Origin: Paludibacter jiangxiensis
GTDB lineage: Bacteria > Bacteroidota > Bacteroidia > Bacteroidales > Paludibacteraceae
DNA length: 64,000 nucleotides
NCBI GenBank assembly: GCA_945870155.1
Contig: CAMBSB010000005.1
Span: 18,361 to 82,360 of the forward strand
Direction: 5' to 3'
In this document: piece by piece, positions 44,997 through 55,600 of the stretch
Numbering within the stretch: the first letter of the stretch is position 1
How the letters are laid out: every line of letters starts with the position of its first letter
Position numbers and translations under genes: made by a program
The notes under the pieces: model-generated
Database searches by the model: none
What the model saw: only the letters and a program-made list of their open reading frames with translations
Told to the model about the DNA's origin: nothing

Positions 44997-46808
44997 ATGA
45001 AAAAAAATCTAAAATCTTTCGCAGCAAGCATTGTTTTCACTTTTGTTTTACTTCAAATATTGCCTGCAGCCACTACCGAATGGGCAAAAAGCTATGGTGG
45101 TGAGGACGATGATCAACCTTATGCTACTGCCGTAGATGGCAATGGCAATCTATTTGTGCTCACACAATTCAGGGTGCTATGCGATTTTGACCCACATGCA
45201 TATAAAACTGCAAATGTAACGCCTACGTCTTTGATGCCTTCGGTAGCAGTAAGTAAATACGATGCCAATGGAAATTTCTTGTGGGTAAAATCTTTTTCTG
45301 CAAATTCAAAAAACGGAGGTACAGTTTATGCAGGTACGATGGTGCTCGACAAAAGCGGAAATATCTATTTCGGAGGAAACTTTTCGGGGATAACTGATTT
45401 TAATCCGGACCCTGTGGCTGTTGCCAACCTCACGCCTGAAGCAATAACACCGGCGATACAGATTACAGACCCTACAACTGGTAATTTAGTTAATAAGACA
45501 GGTACTTACGATGCCTTTCAGGATGCTTTTGTATGCAAATTAGACAATGATGGAAAATTTGTGTGGGTAAAACAATTTAGAGGGGATATTAATCAGGATA
45601 TACTTGAAATTTCGGTAGATGAGACAAGTAATGTGTTTATCTCATGTGTTGCTGCCGGAAGTTGGGGTATTCAGACCGATTTTAATCCCGACCCAACTAC
45701 CACTGATTTACTTTCCAACACTTCAAACGAATCGCAATATATTGTAAAATTAGATGCAGCAGGCAATTACGTTTGGGCAAAACAACTGCAAGGTACCGGC
45801 GACAGATATTGCTATGGCATTAAAACTGACACCAATGGAAATCTCTATTTGGGTGGTCATTATTTAAATAAAATTTATCCTGACCCAAGTAACACTACTA
45901 CATACCACACTGCTCCTGAGGGTACTACCGATTTGTTTTTTATTAAATGGGATGTCAATGGAAATTATGTATGGTCGAAGAGCTTTGGCGGAACAAGCTA
46001 CGATGTATTTGGAAGTTTGGAAATAGAACCAGCCACAAATAGTATTTATATTTCGGGTGATTTTCTGGGCACAGTAGATTTTAATATGAACCCTTCGAAT
46101 AAGAAAATATTGTCCACTACCGGAAATAACGACGGATTTTTGGCAAAATACGATGCCGCCGGAAACTGTGAATGGGCAAAACAATTTGGCGGTGCCGGAC
46201 AAGACAAGGTAGAACAAATTTCAGTTGATGCTTTGGGTAATGTGTTTATCGGTGGGAAATTTGCAAAAACAGTCAATTTTGATGCCGGTGTAAGTAATGT
46301 ATCCTTCACTTCATCCGGAAATAGTGATGCATTTGTAGCCAAACTTGATAATACGGGAAATTTTAAATGGGCAAAACAAATTGGTGGATTGGGTTGGGAT
46401 TGGACAGGAGGCTTAGGGGCCACAGGCGATGGAAATGTATTTGCCACCGGTGTGTTTTCATTCGATGCTACGATAAGTAACAACGCGACGACACTCACTG
46501 CTGTAGGAGGACGAGAAGTTTGGATGTTCAAATCGAGTTTGACAACTGCTCTAAAGGATACCAAATTGGATGCCAATATTTCAATTTTTCCAAATCCAAC
46601 TCTTGGTCAAACAGTAATTCATTTAAACAAAGAATTCAGCGATATAACTGTGACTGTTCGTAATTTGTTGGGCGCTGCGGTTTCTAGTGTCAATTACCGA
46701 AATATCAGCAAAATTAATCTAAATTTACAGGGCGAAAGCGGTTTGTATTTTGTAGAATTGAAGGACAACGAAGGACAGATACAAACAATCAAAGTATTGA
46801 AAAAATAA
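44997..46808 (+). CDS. T9SS-secreted SBBP-type beta-propeller protein
   Basis: A 603-residue protein with a signal peptide (about 1-24) and roughly seven to eight repeats of about 60 residues. Each has a (D)ANGNxxWxK or DAAGNCEWAKQ-type strand and a GNVFIGGxF-type strand, the pattern of SBBP-type propellers, rich in Gly, Asn and Asp. The last 75 residues, starting ISIFPNPTLGQTVIHL, form a T9SS type A sorting domain. It is the second surface-delivered protein of this locus and follows the first by 21 bases. A ligand-binding or structural role is likely; no catalytic site was seen. Confidence 0.83.
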   Translation: MKKNLKSFAASIVFTFVLLQILPAATTEWAKSYGGEDDDQPYATAVDGNGNLFVLTQFRVLCDFDPHAYKTANVTPTSLMPSVAVSKYDANGNFLWVKSFSANSKNGGTVYAGTMVLDKSGNIYFGGNFSGITDFNPDPVAVANLTPEAITPAIQITDPTTGNLVNKTGTYDAFQDAFVCKLDNDGKFVWVKQFRGDINQDILEISVDETSNVFISCVAAGSWGIQTDFNPDPTTTDLLSNTSNESQYIVKLDAAGNYVWAKQLQGTGDRYCYGIKTDTNGNLYLGGHYLNKIYPDPSNTTTYHTAPEGTTDLFFIKWDVNGNYVWSKSFGGTSYDVFGSLEIEPATNSIYISGDFLGTVDFNMNPSNKKILSTTGNNDGFLAKYDAAGNCEWAKQFGGAGQDKVEQISVDALGNVFIGGKFAKTVNFDAGVSNVSFTSSGNSDAFVAKLDNTGNFKWAKQIGGLGWDWTGGLGATGDGNVFATGVFSFDATISNNATTLTAVGGREVWMFKSSLTTALKDTKLDANISIFPNPTLGQTVIHLNKEFSDITVTVRNLLGAAVSSVNYRNISKINLNLQGESGLYFVELKDNEGQIQTIKVLKK

Positions 46809-46833
46809 AAGGCTATTAATTCTAATTTTAAAA

Positions 46834-47718
46834 ATGAAAAGAACAGGATTATTTTTTGCATTTATACTCAGTTGTTGCATTTTCAACCTGAGTGCACAGA
46901 ATTACACAACAATCAATTATCTGAAAAACGAAACCGATTCGTTGGATTTGAACTTTTTTCGCCCAACGAATACTACAAGCAAAACGCCTTTGGTGATTTT
47001 TGTGCATGGAGGTGGTTTCTCGGGTGGCAGCCGTAATGCGGGAACTGATTTTGGAATTTATCTATCGAAAAATGGATTTGCCTGTGCATCAATTACATAT
47101 ACACTCTACATGAAAGACAAAGATTTTGGTTGCAATGGTATTGTGAGCGAAAAAGTGAAGGCAATACGCTACGGAGCAACGGATGTATGGGCTGCTACGC
47201 AATATTTTATTCAGCATGCCGCTGAGTTGAATATTGATACTACCAAAATTTTTATTGCCGGTGCAAGTGCCGGTGCCGAGTCGGTTTTGCACGCTGCTTA
47301 TTGGAATCGGCCACAAATGAGTTTGTTTAAAACGAGCTTATCTCCCACTTTCCGATATGCCGGCATTGTGTCGGGTGCAGGAGCTATTATGGATTTGAAT
47401 TTAATTACAAAACAAAATGCACTTCCAACCTTGCTTTTTCATGGCGATGCCGACAAAACAGTGCCTTATGCCACAGCTGCACATCGTTATTGTCCGTGTA
47501 ATGCTACAGGTTGGCTCATGTTTTTTGGATCAAAATCTATTTACGATTACATGCTAAAAATGGGTAGAAATGCTGAGTTAATCACTTTTAAAGGCGGAAA
47601 TCATGATTACAACTTTTATTATTTCAGTAAAGAAACACAAGTAATAGTCGAGTTTTTGAATAAAGTATTAAAAGGGAAAAGATTAAAGAAACATATCCAA
47701 ATTCAAGATTCGAAGTAA
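46834..47718 (+). CDS. Secreted alpha/beta hydrolase (esterase/lipase family)
   Basis: A 294-residue hydrolase with a signal peptide (FAFILSCCIFNLSAQ, about 1-22). The oxyanion-hole motif HGGG is at residues 58-61, the nucleophile elbow GASAG at 143-147 with Ser145, followed by HGDADKTVPY (Asp region) and GGNHDYN (His) near the C-terminus. This set fits the carboxylesterase/BD-FAE-like group. There is no T9SS domain, so the place is the periplasm or the outside via another route. It ends the seven-gene locus 25 bases after the propeller protein. The ester substrate is unknown. Confidence 0.87.
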   Translation: MKRTGLFFAFILSCCIFNLSAQNYTTINYLKNETDSLDLNFFRPTNTTSKTPLVIFVHGGGFSGGSRNAGTDFGIYLSKNGFACASITYTLYMKDKDFGCNGIVSEKVKAIRYGATDVWAATQYFIQHAAELNIDTTKIFIAGASAGAESVLHAAYWNRPQMSLFKTSLSPTFRYAGIVSGAGAIMDLNLITKQNALPTLLFHGDADKTVPYATAAHRYCPCNATGWLMFFGSKSIYDYMLKMGRNAELITFKGGNHDYNFYYFSKETQVIVEFLNKVLKGKRLKKHIQIQDSK

Positions 47719-47771
47719 AACAACGCATCACGTTAAAATTAAATTGTTGATACATATAATACGTTTTTTCT

Positions 47772-50585
47772 ATGAACCATTTTCTTTCTGATATTGAACA
47801 ATATATTCCTAAAAACCGCATTTTTACCGACGATATGCGCCTTTTGGCGTGGGGAACTGATGCGGGTTTCTATCGCCTTATTCCACAAGTGGTTATTCAT
47901 TCGGCCAATATTATTGAAATAATAAAGATTATACAAATTGCCGACAAATACAATCTACCCATCACCTTCAGAGCTGCCGGAACAAGCCTTTCGGGGCAGG
48001 CAATCAGCAACTCCATTCTCGTTATTGCCGGTAAAAACTGGGAAAAATACAAGGTGCTGGATAATGGAAACGCCATTAGTTTGCAACCGGGCATTGTAGG
48101 GCAACGTGTAAATGAAATTTTGAAACCATTCGGTAAAAAATTTCCACCCGACCCTGCATCAATCAAATCGGCTATGGTGGGCGGAATTGTGCAAAACAAT
48201 GCCTCCGGAATGAGCTGTGGCACCCATCAAAACAGTTACAAAATGGTATTGTCGGCACGATTAATTTTTGCCGATGGCACACTGGTCGATACGGGAGATG
48301 AACAGAGTAAAAAGCATTTTTCAGAAACACATCCGGCATTTGTTGAGCGAATTTGCGAACTGCGCGATAGCGTAAGAGCCGATGCGGAATTGATGGCATT
48401 GATAAAACGAAAATATGCCATTAAAAATGTAACGGGTCTGTCTATCAATCCTTTTGTCGATTTCGACGACCCATTTCAAATTATTACCAACCTGATCGTT
48501 GGCTCCGAAGGCACGCTGGCGTTTTTGGCCGAAGTTACCATGAAAACGGCTGTTGATTATCCGCATAAAGCCAGTGCCATGTTGTATTTCCCCGATATGC
48601 GAACGGCTTGCGAGGCGGTAATTCAACTTAAAAAAAGTCCGGTTACAGCCGTTGAATTGTTTGACAGACTCGCCATACGCTCGGTGGAAGATAAGCCAAA
48701 CGCCATTCCGGAACTTAAACTCTTGCCAAAAGATGGTTCGGTACTGTTGATAAAAACAGAAACTAATACCGAAAAAGAACTCGATGACAATATACTGGAA
48801 ATCACGTCTGTTCTTTCAAAATTCAACACGCTTTATCCCGTAAAATTCACCAAAGTTGAAGCAGAATACACTGCCTACTGGACTATGCGTTCGGGTATTT
48901 TTCCTACCGTGGGAAGTACACGTCCCGTGGGAAAAACCTGCCTGATTGAGGACTTTGCTTTTCAGGTGGATGATATACCGAATGCTACTGCCGATGTACG
49001 CGAAATTCTGATTCGAAACAATTATCCCGAAGCAGTTATTTATGGTCATGCGCTCGAAGGCAATTTTCATTTTATTCTGAATCAGTCGTTTGACACGCCC
49101 GAAGAAATTGCTCAGTACGAAAAACTAATGAGCGAAGTGGTCGATTTGGTAGTAGACAAATATCAGGGGTCGTTAAAAGCGGAACATGGAACCGGACGAA
49201 ATATGGCGCCTTTTGTAAAAAGAGAATGGGGCGAAAAGGCATTTCAGTTAATGTGTGATGTAAAGCAACTTTTTGATCCGAAAGGACTTTTTAATCCGGG
49301 AGTGATTTTTAACGATGACCCTGAATGCCATTTAAAAAACATGAAACCGCTTCCCGAAACACATCCGCTGATTGATAAATGTATAGAATGTGGCTTTTGT
49401 GAAGTGAATTGCGTTAGTCATGGTTTTACACTTTCATCCCGTCAACGTATTGTTATTCAGCGTGAAATAAAACGCCTCCAACTAACCGGCGAAAATCCGC
49501 AGCGACTGAAAAATCTTGAAAATGGATTTGTGTATGCAGGCGAACAAACTTGTGCAGGCGATGGACTTTGTTCCACTTCATGTCCTGTTGATATTAATGT
49601 AGGCGATTATATTCATTTTGTACGCGAACAAAACCTGAAAAAAAATCCTTTTGCGCAGAAAATCGGAGCGTGGACAGCAACCAACTTTGGCACCATTGCC
49701 GGTGGATTAAAATCGACACTTTGGGTGGCGGATGCAGCACGAAATGTGATTGGAAACAAAGCAATGGCGGGCATAACCGGAACGTTGCGGTCGGTAAGTG
49801 GAAATGCCATACCGTTGTGGACTCCTGCGTTACCCAAACGAGCCAAAAAAATTGCAAAACAACCCAAAACGGATAATCCGCTAAAAGTAGTTTATTTCCC
49901 AAGTTGCCTCAATCAAATGATGGGCGCAAGTGCAAACGACCCTGACCAAACACCTTTGGTACACAAAATGGTTGCATTTTTGAATAAAGCAGGTTACGAG
50001 GTTATTTTCCCCGAAAGCATGCAAAATTTGTGTTGCGGCACCATTTGGGAAAGCAAGGGCATGCCTGAAATTGCCGACCAAAAAGCGGCTGAATTGGAAG
50101 CGGAACTCTATCGGGCAACTGAAAACGGACGCTATCCGGTGTTGTGCGACCAAAGTCCGTGTCTCAACCGAATGCGGCATACCATGCAAAAACTCGATTT
50201 GTACGAACCTGTTGAATTTATCGATCAGTTTTTGTTAGATAAACTCAACTTTCATCCTACAGATGAGTCAATTACTATTCACGCCACCTGCACTACCATA
50301 AAAATGGGACTCATGCCAACATTGGTAAAAGTGGCGAAGTTATGCAGCACGAATGTCCTCGTTCCGGAGGAAGTAGGTTGTTGCGGTTTTGCAGGTGACA
50401 AAGGGTTTATTGTGCCCGAGCTGAATACCTACGGATTACGAAAACTAAAACCTCAAATTCGGAAAGCGCAGTCAAAAGTGGGCTATAGCAATAGTCGAAC
50501 CTGCGAAATCGGACTTAATACACACAGTGGAATTCCCTATCAATCAATTGTTTATTTGGTAGATAAATGCACTACTAAAAAGTAA
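47772..50585 (+). CDS. Second FAD-binding and Fe-S-binding 2-hydroxyacid dehydrogenase
   Basis: A 937-residue paralogue of the protein at 14473-17283 with the same order of domains: FAD-binding-4 (FRAAGTSLSGQA; PPDPASIKSAMVGG), FAD-oxidase C-terminal part (GHALEGNFHF; GTGRNMAPF), dicluster ferredoxin region (C537, C540, C543, C547; C594, C600, C604) and two CCG blocks. The two proteins share roughly half of their residues by eye, with the same motif spacing, so this is an old duplication rather than a recent one. It probably oxidises a different 2-hydroxyacid, or the same one under other conditions. The gap to the hydrolase gene is 53 bases, without a -7 box, so it may be read from upstream. 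Confidence 0.87.
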   Translation: MNHFLSDIEQYIPKNRIFTDDMRLLAWGTDAGFYRLIPQVVIHSANIIEIIKIIQIADKYNLPITFRAAGTSLSGQAISNSILVIAGKNWEKYKVLDNGNAISLQPGIVGQRVNEILKPFGKKFPPDPASIKSAMVGGIVQNNASGMSCGTHQNSYKMVLSARLIFADGTLVDTGDEQSKKHFSETHPAFVERICELRDSVRADAELMALIKRKYAIKNVTGLSINPFVDFDDPFQIITNLIVGSEGTLAFLAEVTMKTAVDYPHKASAMLYFPDMRTACEAVIQLKKSPVTAVELFDRLAIRSVEDKPNAIPELKLLPKDGSVLLIKTETNTEKELDDNILEITSVLSKFNTLYPVKFTKVEAEYTAYWTMRSGIFPTVGSTRPVGKTCLIEDFAFQVDDIPNATADVREILIRNNYPEAVIYGHALEGNFHFILNQSFDTPEEIAQYEKLMSEVVDLVVDKYQGSLKAEHGTGRNMAPFVKREWGEKAFQLMCDVKQLFDPKGLFNPGVIFNDDPECHLKNMKPLPETHPLIDKCIECGFCEVNCVSHGFTLSSRQRIVIQREIKRLQLTGENPQRLKNLENGFVYAGEQTCAGDGLCSTSCPVDINVGDYIHFVREQNLKKNPFAQKIGAWTATNFGTIAGGLKSTLWVADAARNVIGNKAMAGITGTLRSVSGNAIPLWTPALPKRAKKIAKQPKTDNPLKVVYFPSCLNQMMGASANDPDQTPLVHKMVAFLNKAGYEVIFPESMQNLCCGTIWESKGMPEIADQKAAELEAELYRATENGRYPVLCDQSPCLNRMRHTMQKLDLYEPVEFIDQFLLDKLNFHPTDESITIHATCTTIKMGLMPTLVKVAKLCSTNVLVPEEVGCCGFAGDKGFIVPELNTYGLRKLKPQIRKAQSKVGYSNSRTCEIGLNTHSGIPYQSIVYLVDKCTTKK

Positions 50586-50616
50586 AATAATAATATTTTT
50601 TAAGAGTATTATTTTA
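50583..50616 (+). terminator. Weak AT-only hairpin after the second dehydrogenase
   Basis: TAAAATAATA (50583-50592, including the stop codon) and TATTATTTTA (50607-50616) form a perfect 10-bp A/T stem. Its stability is low; it may slow or end transcription before the sigma-factor promoter. Confidence 0.35.
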
Positions 50617-50646
50617 AAATGTTTATTGCAATATTTTAAAAATAGA

Positions 50647-50677
50647 TTTGAATAATTCAATAAAACAATTACTTTTG
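50647..50677 (+). promoter_or_regulatory. Promoter of the ECF sigma factor gene
   Basis: TTTG (50647-50650), 19-base spacer, TACTTTTG (50670-50677): the only perfect match to the full Bacteroidota housekeeping promoter in the window. The start codon at 50694 is 16 bases further. Confidence 0.75.
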
Positions 50678-50693
50678 TGGTCTTCAAAAAGAA

Positions 50694-51251
50694 ATGGAAT
50701 TAACAGAATTCAATACTGAGCTGCAGCAGATAAATGATTTAAAAGACTTTAAAAAGTTTTTTGAACGTTTTTATCCATCAGTGTGTTTGTTTGCCCGCAA
50801 ATATTTGAACGACCCCCAACAAGCCGAAGACATAGCACAAGAAGCATTTATTGAGTATTGGGCTAAGCGTGAGGATTTTACTGACATAAATGCTGCGAAA
50901 GGATATATTTATACAGTAGCCAAAAATAAATGTTTGAACCACATCAAGCAAATCAATACTCGAGATTTTTTGTTGAAATCGAGCATAGCAACTGATGAAT
51001 GCTTTTACGAATTGGTACTGGAAGAGGAAACTTATAATACACTTTATCAGTCGGTTAATACATTAGCGCCTCAAAGTCGCAACATTATTTGGCTCAGTTT
51101 AGAAGGCAAAAAAAACCAGGAAATTGCCGATGCATTGAATATTTCAATCAATACCGTAAAGACCCTCAAAAAAAATGCGTATAAAGAATTACGTATCCAA
51201 TTGAAAGACCACTTTTTTATTTTGTTTCTGCTCAGCCACCTGCTCAGATAA
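50694..51251 (+). CDS. ECF-type RNA polymerase sigma-70 factor
   Basis: A 185-residue sigma factor with region 2 (FYPSVCLFARKYLNDPQQAEDIAQEAFIEYW, about 27-57) and region 4 (NQEIADALNISINTVKTLKKNAYKEL, about 141-166). A hydrophobic tail (FFILFLLSHLLR) is typical of the Bacteroidota ECF sigmas that pair with FecR-type anti-sigma factors. It directly precedes such a gene. Expected to direct transcription of the following mannan-type utilisation genes when released. Its own promoter has the housekeeping form. Confidence 0.92.
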   Translation: MELTEFNTELQQINDLKDFKKFFERFYPSVCLFARKYLNDPQQAEDIAQEAFIEYWAKREDFTDINAAKGYIYTVAKNKCLNHIKQINTRDFLLKSSIATDECFYELVLEEETYNTLYQSVNTLAPQSRNIIWLSLEGKKNQEIADALNISINTVKTLKKNAYKELRIQLKDHFFILFLLSHLLR

Positions 51252-51373
51252 TTCAGAAATTTTTTAGCTCAATTCACCCACTTTTTATACTCAGATGTTT
51301 TACAATTATAGGATTAGTTTTTTTATAATTGAAAACGGATTGAATTATATTGGTTTAGTAATACAACATAAAT

Positions 51374-52558
51374 ATGAACAAGGAAAAAATAGATTTCGAA
51401 ATAGCAAAGCTCATAGCCCTTGACATGAGCAAGCAAATAAGTGACGAAGAAAAAGAAATTTTAAATAATTGGCTGAATAGTTCTGAAACTAACAAGCAAA
51501 TATATAGTCGAATTGTAAGTAAAAATAATTATGCAAAACGAAATGCAGCCTATAAAGAAATTGATGTGGAAGCGGGTTGGAAAAAAGTTGCCGAACAGGT
51601 TTCGCAAGTTCCAAATCGTCGGATTTTACCCGTTTTACTTCGGTATGCAGCTGCCATTTTTATACCACTCACCATTGTTGCAGCCACTTATTGGTATATA
51701 GCTGATATTACTGAAAAATCAGTTGCACCAATAGCGCAAATTGTTCCTGGAACCAAACAAGCTATTTTAGTGATGGCTGACGGCAGCAGTGTGAATTTGA
51801 CGAATGACTCGATTAAAAGTATGGTTGAAAATGATGGAACTGTAATAAATAAGAGTGGCAATAAATTGATTTATAATGAGCAGGCAAATAGTAAGGCTCA
51901 AAAGCAAATGTTCAATACGATCATAGTTCCACGCGGTGGCGAGTATTCGTTGGTACTTGCCGATGGTTCGCGGGTGCATTTAAATTCAATGAGCAAATTG
52001 GTATTTCCTGTTAATTTTTCGGGAAACACACGTGAGCTCAAACTCGAAGGTGAAGCCTATTTTGAGGTTACAAAAGATAAAACTAAACCTTTTATAGTTA
52101 GCATTAGAGGCATGCAGGTAAGAGTACTTGGAACATCGTTTAACATAAAAGCATACAATAATGAACCAATGGTATACACAACACTGGTTGAAGGAAAAGT
52201 ACAATTGAATTTGGAAAGTGATAAATCCACTTTAGGAATACTAAATCCCGACCAGCAGGCAGTTTACAGTACAAACTCACACACGGTTGAGATCCAACAG
52301 GTTGATGCTCGGAATATTGCTCAGTGGACAAGTGGAAAATATTTTTTCAAAAACGAACGATTGGAAGAGATTATGAAAACACTTTCGCGTTGGTACGATT
52401 TCAACTATCGATTTGACGATGAGTCGTTAAAAAATATCCGATTTGAAGGCGGACTAAATAAATACGATAGCATAGAACCTATACTTGATATTATTAATAA
52501 AACCGGAAAGATAAAAGTTTCAGTAAATGGTAAAGATGTAACTTTCTCCAAAAAATAA
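51374..52558 (+). CDS. FecR-type anti-sigma factor
   Basis: A 394-residue inner-membrane protein: a cytoplasmic N-terminal part (1-85) that holds the sigma factor, one transmembrane helix at about 88-109, a periplasmic FecR domain (PRGGEYSLVLADGSRVHLNS ... GEAYFEV; VLGTSFNIKAY) and a C-terminal DUF4974 domain (about 320-394) that contacts the STN domain of the partner transporter. Position between sigma and SusC matches the known trans-envelope signalling order. It begins 122 bases after the sigma gene. Confidence 0.93.
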   Translation: MNKEKIDFEIAKLIALDMSKQISDEEKEILNNWLNSSETNKQIYSRIVSKNNYAKRNAAYKEIDVEAGWKKVAEQVSQVPNRRILPVLLRYAAAIFIPLTIVAATYWYIADITEKSVAPIAQIVPGTKQAILVMADGSSVNLTNDSIKSMVENDGTVINKSGNKLIYNEQANSKAQKQMFNTIIVPRGGEYSLVLADGSRVHLNSMSKLVFPVNFSGNTRELKLEGEAYFEVTKDKTKPFIVSIRGMQVRVLGTSFNIKAYNNEPMVYTTLVEGKVQLNLESDKSTLGILNPDQQAVYSTNSHTVEIQQVDARNIAQWTSGKYFFKNERLEEIMKTLSRWYDFNYRFDDESLKNIRFEGGLNKYDSIEPILDIINKTGKIKVSVNGKDVTFSKK

Positions 52559-52633
52559 AAAAAAGAGCAGTAGTTGATGCGCACAACCACTGCAAATTAA
52601 ATACTATTATTAATCACAACACATTCAAATTTT

Positions 52634-55600
52634 ATGAAAAAAAGACGAAAGAATGCTTTTTCGTATCCGTTTTTTGTGCCCAAAACGATCCGAAATCTAA
52701 AATTTCTAACTATTATTTTTATTGGTCTAATTCAAGTTTCGACCATACAATTACAAGCTCAAAATGCACCTCTCAAATTATCTATGCGAAATGTTTCGCT
52801 AAGTGAACTAATCAATGCGCTACAAAAACAAACCGATTTTACATTTATTTATAGTCCTGATGACATCAAGGATATAGTTATAAAAAATGTAGAGATTGAA
52901 AATTCAACCCTTCAGAATGCACTCGATAAATGTCTTCAGGGTACAAATGTTGGGTATGAAATTGTTCATAAATCTGTCATTCTTAAAAAGCAAGCTATAA
53001 AGCCGGCATCCAAAGATCAAAAGACACCCAAAAGAATCATTTCGGGCTCAGTATTCGACAATAAGGGACAATCGTTGCCAGGAGTCAATGTAATTGTTCA
53101 AGGGACTAAAGTTGGTACCATGACCGATGCTGCAGGTAAATTTATGCTCGAAGTTGACGACGATGCTAAAATATTGAATGTATCATTTATTGGTATGAAA
53201 TCGCAGGAAATAGCTGTCGGAAAGAAGTTGAATTTTAGTATCTATCTCGAAGAAGAATCATTTGGAATAAGCGAAGTAATTGTGGTGGGTTACGGTACTC
53301 AATCCAAGAAAACACTTACTGGGGCAATCACCAACATCGATTCGAAAGACATATTAAACACAACATCCACCAGTGTAGCCCAAAAACTGCAAGGAAAGGT
53401 TGCTGGTTTAAATATCCGACAGTCGTCGGCTGAGCCTGGCAGCTTCGAAAATCAAATCAATATACGTGGTTTTGGTGCGCCACTGTATGTTATTGATGGC
53501 ATTGCACGAGGCGATGGCAAAGATTTTCAGAGACTAAATGCCGAAGACATCGAAAACATTTCTATTTTAAAAGATGCCTCAGCTGCTATTTATGGTTTAA
53601 ATGCTGCTAACGGAGTAATAATTGTTACCACCAAAAAAGGGCATACCGGTAAAACAAAATTTAATTTCACCTCTACTACAGGATATTCTACGCCTGTTTC
53701 GGGAGTACGTATGATGAATGCTGCCGAATATGTAACTTCTGTGAACGAAGGAAAAATTAATGAGGGATTGCCAGCGCCTTATTCAGCAGATGAATTGGAA
53801 AAATGGCAAACAGGTGCTCCCGGTTACGAAGGTACAAACTGGTTGGATGTTTCGTTTAATAAATGGGCTGTCCGCCACGAAAATAACTTATCAGCATCCG
53901 GCGGAAGCGATAAAGTTTCGTTTTATTTGAATGGAGGAATTGTTGATGAAGGTAGTATTCTTAAAAACAATGCTTTAAAATATAATCGGTTTAATTTTCG
54001 TTCGAATGTTAATGCCAAACTCACCGAAAGCCTCACTGCCAATGTCAACATTGGTGGTTTTATTGATAACAAAACCGAACCTACAGTTTGGACTATGCAA
54101 ACATCTGGTAATCCTACCAATTTACCAGGAAATACCGATGATTTCAGCTCGGGTACAAACTATTTACCAGCCGTATTTAATGTGTGGCGTGGTGCTGTAA
54201 ATGCTTTGCCAATTCGCACAGTTTATGCCAACAACAACCCTTTGTATTATCAGCGAATAAATGATGGTGGTGGTTTTAATCCAATAGCATTGCAGGATCC
54301 AAACTTCGTGGGCTACAACAATGTAAGTAATTCAGCGGTGCAAACCACAGCAGATTTTACATACAAAGTTCCTTTTATAAAAGGACTCGAAATAAAAGGA
54401 ATGGCTTCGTATGACTATCGAATTGCAATGATTAAAACATTGTTCAAGAAATACTTAATGTACGATTATAATGCAGCAAATGAGACTTATGTACCTACTG
54501 CATTTAATGATCCTTCGATAATTGGAAACGACTGGAACTATTCACATTACCTTACTTTGCAGGCACAAGCAAGCTACAAAACTACTATCGCTGAAAAACA
54601 TAATATTGCCGGAACAGTGGTTTTTGAATCGCGTGATCAAGGAGGTCGGTTTCAAAACTTACAGATGGAATATTCATTTTACACCAACGACCAAATTTCG
54701 CAAGCAAGCAAAACGCATGTTACACCAAGTGGGAACGAATGGCAAGTTCGCTCAATGTCCTATTTAGGTAGGTTTAACTACGATTATCAAGGTAAATATT
54801 TATTAGAATTTGCAGGTAGATATGATGGTTCGTACCGATATGCACCAGCTGTACGTTGGGGGTTTTTCCCCGTTTTGTCGGGTGGATGGCGAGTTTCAGA
54901 AGAACGTTTTCTTAAAAATAATGTTTCGTGGTTGTCAAATTTAAAATTGAGAGCTTCGATTGGTAAAATTGGTCAGGATGTAGGCAATCCATTTCAGTTT
55001 GTTCAAGGATTTTCTACCAGCGGTGGTGGTAATTACGAATTTAGCGATGGTGTACTTACCTATGGTGCAGCAACGCCAACTATGGTCAATGACAACCTGA
55101 CTTGGATGGTATCAAACATTAAAGATATTGGAGTTGATATAGGATTATTCGACGAAAAACTCACATTCACAGCCGATGTGTATCAACGCGACCGCACAGG
55201 TTTATTAGCATATCGCAATTTAACTATTCCAAATACATTTGGAGGTACATTCCCACAGGAAAATCTCAATAGTGACCAAGTAAAAGGACTTGAAATTTCA
55301 TTTCTTTTCAGAGATAAAATAGGTGATTTTAATTACAATATTGGTGGCAATATGAACTTTGCTCGTACAAAAAATATTTATGTTGAAAGTGCACCTTTTC
55401 AGAGTAGTATGCAGCAATATGTAGGTAGTTGGGGAAATCGATGGTCGGATATGTTATGGGGATTTGATAATATTGGACAATTTCAATCGGTTGCCGATTT
55501 ACAAACTTCGCCTATTCAAGGTGGTGCTATTGGAAATGGAAGAGGCCTGCCAGGCGATTTTAAATATGCTGATAATAATGGCGATGGCGTAATTGATGGA

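Noticed and set aside
46046..46576. 176-codon antisense frame in the propeller gene
   Set aside because: Product of the repetitive codon pattern of the SBBP repeats on the opposite strand.
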